From NCBI GenBank assembly GCA_020848455.1, contig JADLAB010000251.1:1-46925 (forward strand): a DNA stretch of 46,925 bases, read 5' to 3'. The DNA comes from Polyangiaceae bacterium (lineage in GTDB: Bacteria > Myxococcota_A > Polyangia > Polyangiales > Polyangiaceae). Each line of letters starts with the position of its first letter. The stretch's first letter is position 1. Both the position numbers and the translations under genes were made by a program. The notes under the pieces were generated by a model that was given only the letters and a program-made list of their open reading frames with translations, was not told where the DNA came from and made no database searches. This document shows, in pieces, positions 43,726 to 46,925 of the stretch.

Positions 43726-43842
43726 ATGTTCCTCATGATCGCGAAGCGACCGCGCAAGACCAACCGCACGAAGACGGCCCGCTATCGGGCCAAGCTCAAG
43801 GCGAAGAACAACCGCCGCCGCGCGGGCACGATCGCGAGCTGA
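43726..43842 (+). CDS. Very basic 38-residue small protein
   Basis: Reads MFLMIAKRPRKTNRTKTARY and 18 further residues rich in Lys/Arg, ending GTIAS. Fourteen of 38 residues are Lys or Arg and none is acidic. Codon third positions are G or C in 36 of 38 codons, as in true genes here, and a good promoter precedes it. A GGAG lies about 11 nt before the ATG; ATG 43735 (MIAKRPRK) is an alternative start. The composition recalls small ribosomal or nucleic-acid-binding proteins such as bL34 and bTHX, but I recognise no family. The likely target is RNA or DNA. A stem AGCGGC/GCCGCT (43848-43866) follows. Confidence 0.7.
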   Translation: MFLMIAKRPRKTNRTKTARYRAKLKAKNNRRRAGTIAS

Positions 43843-44101
43843 CCCGCAGCGGCCACGTCCGCCGCTCGGCTCGCTCTGCCTGCCGGCTCCACGCGAGTCA
43901 ACGCGAGTCTGCGCGAGCGAGCGCAGGCGCGCGTGCCATCACCCGTTGCGACGAGACCACCGCGGCGACGCGGAGACACGGGCGTAGCCGCGAGCCCGCA
44001 TCGTCAGGCGGCTCGTCCGCGGCACGCTCGGCGTCGCGGCGCCTCCTTGGCTCGGCTCGTTCCGCTTCCGGGCGGATCGGCCCAGGCACCCGCGCCGCGG
44101 C
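43843..44101. other. Intergenic region downstream of the small gene and mglA
   Basis: 259 bp between convergent genes. It contains a hairpin (43848-43853 with 43861-43866, no T-tract) and a degenerate decamer repeat ACGCGAGTCA/ACGCGAGTCT/GCGCGAGCGA at 43891-43920. No gene seen. Confidence 0.5.
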
Positions 44102-44692
44102 TCAGGCGCCGCTCTTCTTGAGCTCGAGGAACACGAGGCGCGCGACGGCCTTCAGCGTCTCGAAGACGCCCGTGCCGTCGCTGGCGACCGCCTCGAACTC
44201 CGGCACGCCGTCCGGGTTCAGGGACGCGCGCAGCTCCTCGACGCTCATCACGCTCGGCAGATCGCGCTTGTTGTACTGGATGACGTACGGGATCTTGTCG
44301 AGCGACAGGCCGTACTCGGCCAGGTTGACCCGGAGGTTGTCGAGCGATTCCTCGTTCGCGTCGGCGCGCGCGATCTGGCTGTCGGCCACGAACACGGCGC
44401 CGTCGATGCCCTTCAGGATGAGCTTGCGGCTGGCGTCGTAGAACACCTGCCCGGGCACGGTGTAGAGGTGGAAGCGCGTCTTGAAGCCGCGGATCTCGCC
44501 GAGCTCGAGCGGCAGGAAGTCGAAGAAGAGCGTGCGGTCGGTTTCGGTGGCGAGCGAGACCATCTTGCCGCGCGAGGTCGGCTTGGTCTTGTCGAAGATG
44601 AATTGCAGGTTGGTCGTCTTACCGCAGAGGCCGGGACCGTAGTAGACGATCTTGCAGTTGATCTCCCTCGCCATGAGGTTGATGAAGGTCAT
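44102..44692 (-). CDS. mglA: Ras-like polarity GTPase MglA
   Basis: 196 residues, close in sequence and length to Myxococcus xanthus MglA (195), the switch that sets the leading pole for type IV pili and gliding complexes. P-loop [11 protein letters not shown] (about 18-28), [14 protein letters not shown] (switch I), [22 protein letters not shown] (switch II, Thr78 in place of the Asp of classical small GTPases) and YNKRDLP (guanine specificity). The start [19 protein letters not shown] matches the family N-terminus. mglB ends 17 bp upstream, and MglB is its GAP. Confidence 0.97.
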   Translation of the reverse strand: MTFINLMAREINCKIVYYGPGLCGKTTNLQFIFDKTKPTSRGKMVSLATETDRTLFFDFLPLELGEIRGFKTRFHLYTVPGQVFYDASRKLILKGIDGAVFVADSQIARADANEESLDNLRVNLAEYGLSLDKIPYVIQYNKRDLPSVMSVEELRASLNPDGVPEFEAVASDGTGVFETLKAVARLVFLELKKSGA

Positions 44693-44709
44693 GACGCGCG
44701 CTCCAGCGA

Positions 44710-45192
44710 TCAGTCGTTGAAGAGGTTGTCGATGTCTTCGTCGGTGATCTCGGCGAACGCTGAGCCACCCCCGGGCTCCGCGGACTTCTTGGCCATCTGT
44801 TCGAAGATCTCGACGAGCTCGTCGCTCGTCTTGCGCACGCGCAGCCGCACGAGGCCCAGGCTCGACTTGGCGTCGAAGATGACGACCAGGATGACCCGGT
44901 TGCCCACGAGCTGAATGTAGATGTGGGCGTTCTTGCCCTCGTGGAACTGCGTCGTGAACTCGTTCTCGCGCAGCAGCTTGGCCATCCCGCCCGTGGCCGC
45001 GATGTTGCCAGCCGTGAGGGAGGCGAGCGACGTCGCGTCCATGTTCTCGACCTCGCCACTCGAAGCGATGAACTGTCCGTTCTTGTCGACGACGAACACG
45101 CACTTCGCGTTGGCGGCCTGGACGAGCGCGCTCACGGATGTCTGGATCCGGTTGAGCTCCGCCTCGTACATCACCGTGTGAGGGTTGACCAT
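44710..45192 (-). CDS. mglB: MglA GTPase-activating protein MglB (Roadblock/LC7)
   Basis: 160-residue Roadblock/LC7 protein, the GAP that keeps MglA-GTP off the lagging pole. [16 protein letters not shown] starts the alpha1 helix, [42 protein letters not shown] is the roadblock core, and [25 protein letters not shown] completes the sheet. A charged C-terminal tail ([13 protein letters not shown]) follows. GGAGG lies just upstream of ATG 45192. Gene order mglB-mglA is as in M. xanthus. Confidence 0.96.
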   Translation of the reverse strand: MVNPHTVMYEAELNRIQTSVSALVQAANAKCVFVVDKNGQFIASSGEVENMDATSLASLTAGNIAATGGMAKLLRENEFTTQFHEGKNAHIYIQLVGNRVILVVIFDAKSSLGLVRLRVRKTSDELVEIFEQMAKKSAEPGGGSAFAEITDEDIDNLFND

Positions 45193-45511
45193 CGTGCCTC
45201 CGCCCCTCTTTCCTCTTCTTGTCCGCCCGCGCTCGCGCGGTCGCTCCCCGACACCGGGTCCGGCCACCTCGCCGGAGCCAGTCGACTGGCCGCGAGCCGC
45301 ACCGCGACTCCGACCCGCCCGCTCGCAGCGGCGCGGGGTGCCGAGCACCCAGCCTTCAGTCTTCGATTCTCCCCGACGAGCAAGCCGCGAGGGCGGCCGC
45401 CGGGGTTCTTCGTTTTATCCGACCGGGTGCGGTGGAGCAAGGACCGCAACGAGGAGGAGCGCTTTTCCGGATCCGCGCCGCCAGGACCGGTAAGCTCGGT
45501 CGAAGCGCGCC
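45193..45511. promoter_or_regulatory. Divergent region between mglB and the Mrr-like gene
   Basis: 319 bp with no gene. It holds heptamer-register DNA CCTTCAG-TCTTCGA-TTCTCCC (45353-45373), a weak relative of the repeat at 5497-5531, and a T-rich patch near 45409-45419. No clear promoter could be chosen for either gene. Confidence 0.5.
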
Positions 45512-46090
45512 ATGGTGGTCCTCGCCGTCGCAGTCCTACCCTTTGTCGTCGGGCTCGTGCTCATCGCCGTCCTCGCGCGCTTCGCCCCCAACGTACCGCG
45601 CACGGCGCCCGGCGAGGCCACGGGCCCGGACGGGCGCCCCGAGCTCGACGTCCGGGACTTTGGCCGCACCGTGACGGACCTCGTCGCGGCGCTCGGCCTC
45701 GAGACCGGGTTCGCGAGCGTCGGAACCGGAGGCGTCGTCGAGATGACGCTCCGCGACCCGCGCCCGCTCGTCGGCGGGCGCATCCACCTGCACGCGACCC
45801 CGGTGCTCGACGGCGCGCTCGAGGCCGCCGACGTGCTCGGGTTCGCGGAGGCCGTGCGCGCCGACACGGGCGCCCACAAGGGCATCCTCATCGCGCTCGC
45901 CGGCTTCACGGACGAGGCCAGGAGCTCGGCCCAGGCCTCGCCCGCGCCGGTGGATCTCGTGGACGGCGCGGAGCTCGCCGAGCTCGTGGCGAGCCACCTC
46001 GATCCGGAGCGGGCCGCGGCGCTGTCCGCCTTCCGGGGCTTCGGACGCGGTTGCCGCGGCAGCGCGAGCGACGTACGCCCCGAGGCGTGA
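45512..46090 (+). CDS. Membrane-anchored Mrr-like (restriction-endonuclease fold) protein
   Basis: 192 residues. An N-terminal transmembrane helix (VVLAVAVLPFVVGLVLIAVLA) is followed by RDFGRTVTDLVAALGL, GTGGVVEMTLRDPRPLVGGRIHLHATPV, HKGILIALAGFTDEARSSAQ and VDLVDGAELAELVASHL, which follows the order of Mrr_cat domains (F..V..LL..LG, KGI.VA..GFT..A, VDG.eL). The catalytic positions, however, read E (VVEM) and HAT where active Mrr nucleases have D and (Q/E)xK. This suggests a catalytically inactive or altered fold. The stop overlaps the start of the glycosylase gene. Confidence 0.62.
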   Translation: MVVLAVAVLPFVVGLVLIAVLARFAPNVPRTAPGEATGPDGRPELDVRDFGRTVTDLVAALGLETGFASVGTGGVVEMTLRDPRPLVGGRIHLHATPVLDGALEAADVLGFAEAVRADTGAHKGILIALAGFTDEARSSAQASPAPVDLVDGAELAELVASHLDPERAAALSAFRGFGRGCRGSASDVRPEA

Positions 46091-46925
46091 CCGAGACGGC
46101 AGACATGCGGGCGGAGCTCGCCGAGCTCGTGCGGAGCGTGCGCGCGCTCGTCGAGATCACGGCCGACTCGGGTGCCGAGGGCCTGCCGGTGTCGCTCGAC
46201 CGAGGCGCCGGCCCGAGAGCGGCGGCGGAGCGCGACGAGCCGACCGCGACGGCGCGCATCGCGGCACCGGCGCCCACCCCATCCTCGCCAGCTCTCGCAC
46301 CGCTCGCGCCGCTCGCACAGCCCACACCCCGGCCGGCCGCCGCGCCGCCACGCCCGGCCGAGGCGGCCCGCGAGGAGCGGCCCGCGCCGGCCGAGACCAC
46401 GAGCCCGAGCGGGGTCCCGCTCGCGGAGCGCACCCGACGCCTCGACGCGCTCGCGGCCGAGGTGGCGCGCTGCACCCGCTGCCCGCTCGCGGGCGCGCGC
46501 ACCCAGACGGTGTTCGCGCGCGGCACGCCCGCCGCGGAGCTCGTGTTCGTCGGCGAGGGCCCGGGCGCCGACGAGGACGCGCAGGGCCTGCCCTTCGTCG
46601 GCAAGGCGGGACAGCTCCTCGACCGCATGATCCAGGCGATGGGCTCCGCGCGCGACGAGGTTTACGTCTGCAACATCGTCAAGTGCCGGCCGCCCGGCAA
46701 CCGCAAGCCGACACCGGAGGAGATGGCCGCGTGCGCGCCCTACCTGCGCACGCAGCTCGAGGTCATCGCCCCGCGGGCCGTCGTCGCGCTCGGCGCGACC
46801 GCGGTCGAGGGCCTGCTCGGCTCGTCGGGCGGCATCACGCGCCTGCGCGGCAGCTGGAAGCTCTACCTCGGCCGCGTGCCGGTGATGCCGACCTTCCACC
46901 CGGCCTACCTGCTGCGCTCGCCCGA
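46087..46925 (+). CDS. Uracil-DNA glycosylase, family 4 (partial, runs off the window)
   Basis: Open to the last base; 279 codons are visible and the C-terminus is missing. After an N-terminal helix (MRAELAELVRSVRALVEI) comes a Pro/Ala-rich linker of about 85 residues, then the iron-sulfur UDG domain: RCTRCPLAGARTQTVF (first two cluster Cys), VGEGPGADEDAQGLPFVGKA (uracil-binding motif), VCNIVKCRPPGNRKPTPEEM, CAPYL and FHPAYLLR (second catalytic motif). It removes uracil from DNA. GTG 46087 overlaps the preceding stop by GTGA; ATG 46105 is an alternative start. Confidence 0.92.
   Translation, partial: MTETADMRAELAELVRSVRALVEITADSGAEGLPVSLDRGAGPRAAAERDEPTATARIAAPAPTPSSPALAPLAPLAQPTPRPAAAPPRPAEAAREERPAPAETTSPSGVPLAERTRRLDALAAEVARCTRCPLAGARTQTVFARGTPAAELVFVGEGPGADEDAQGLPFVGKAGQLLDRMIQAMGSARDEVYVCNIVKCRPPGNRKPTPEEMAACAPYLRTQLEVIAPRAVVALGATAVEGLLGSSGGITRLRGSWKLYLGRVPVMPTFHPAYLLRSP

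Overview
This 46.9 kb window is very GC-rich chromosomal DNA with strong G/C bias at codon third positions. It looks like a member of the Myxococcota (myxobacteria and relatives). The evidence is an mglB-mglA pair whose MglA has the myxobacterial TVPGQ motif, a type IV pilin cluster behind an NtrC-type regulator, a PASTA-less Ser/Thr kinase with a proline-rich tail, a PEGA-domain protein, several lipoproteins and an isolated DnaK paralogue. No rRNA, tRNA, CRISPR array, insertion sequence or prophage is visible. The species cannot be named from this window.

Layout. 0-3.5 kb: rimO (S12 methylthiotransferase) and, convergent to it, a DnaK-like chaperone. 3.5-9.3 kb: a small lipoprotein, a sigma54-dependent response regulator (PilR-like), four paralogous pilin-like genes and a helical-repeat protein. 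9.3-15.2 kb (minus strand): a PEGA-domain single-pass membrane protein, a membrane protein with a phosphodiester-glycosidase-like domain, and exonuclease III. 15.3-20.5 kb (plus strand): gatC, gatA, a GNAT acetyltransferase, truB and a CorC/CNNM-type CBS membrane protein. 20.5-26.6 kb: a minus-strand single-pass membrane protein, then an alpha/beta hydrolase, a DUF350 protein, an M1 aminopeptidase lipoprotein and a YjbQ protein. 26.7-35 kb (minus strand): Ser/Thr kinase, a TPR-type membrane protein, serA with a small lipoprotein gene, an Asp/Arg-rich outer membrane protein, and a large lipase-like lipoprotein. 35.1-40.2 kb: a compact hoxF-hoxU-hoxY-hoxH-hoxW operon for a bidirectional NAD-linked [NiFe] hydrogenase (group 3d). 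40.3-43.3 kb (minus strand): a CBS protein, a DUF1704 metallopeptidase-like protein and a PIN-PhoH ATPase. 43.7 kb: a 38-residue highly basic small protein behind a good promoter. 44.1-45.2 kb: mglB-mglA. 45.5 kb to the end: a membrane-anchored Mrr-like protein overlapping a family-4 uracil-DNA glycosylase that runs off the window.

How the genes work together. The pilin cluster has its own regulator and probably makes a surface filament of several related subunits; mglBA encodes the polarity switch that directs pili and gliding in myxobacteria. The Hox genes couple H2 turnover to NAD(H), and maturation factors other than HoxW must lie elsewhere. Most other genes are housekeeping (tRNA and ribosome modification, serine synthesis, DNA repair) or envelope proteins. 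I see no canonical hairpin-plus-T-tract terminators. Intergenic regions instead hold heptamer repeats, an AT-rich palindrome, and several promoter-like -10 elements only 5-7 nt ahead of start codons.

The most interesting unexplained items are the four-pilin family with a shared C-terminal signature and a subunit lacking the peptidase site, the 38-residue basic protein, the AT-rich perfect palindrome at 26650-26678, the DUF1704/PhoH pair, and the apparently inactive Mrr-like protein coupled to uracil-DNA glycosylase.
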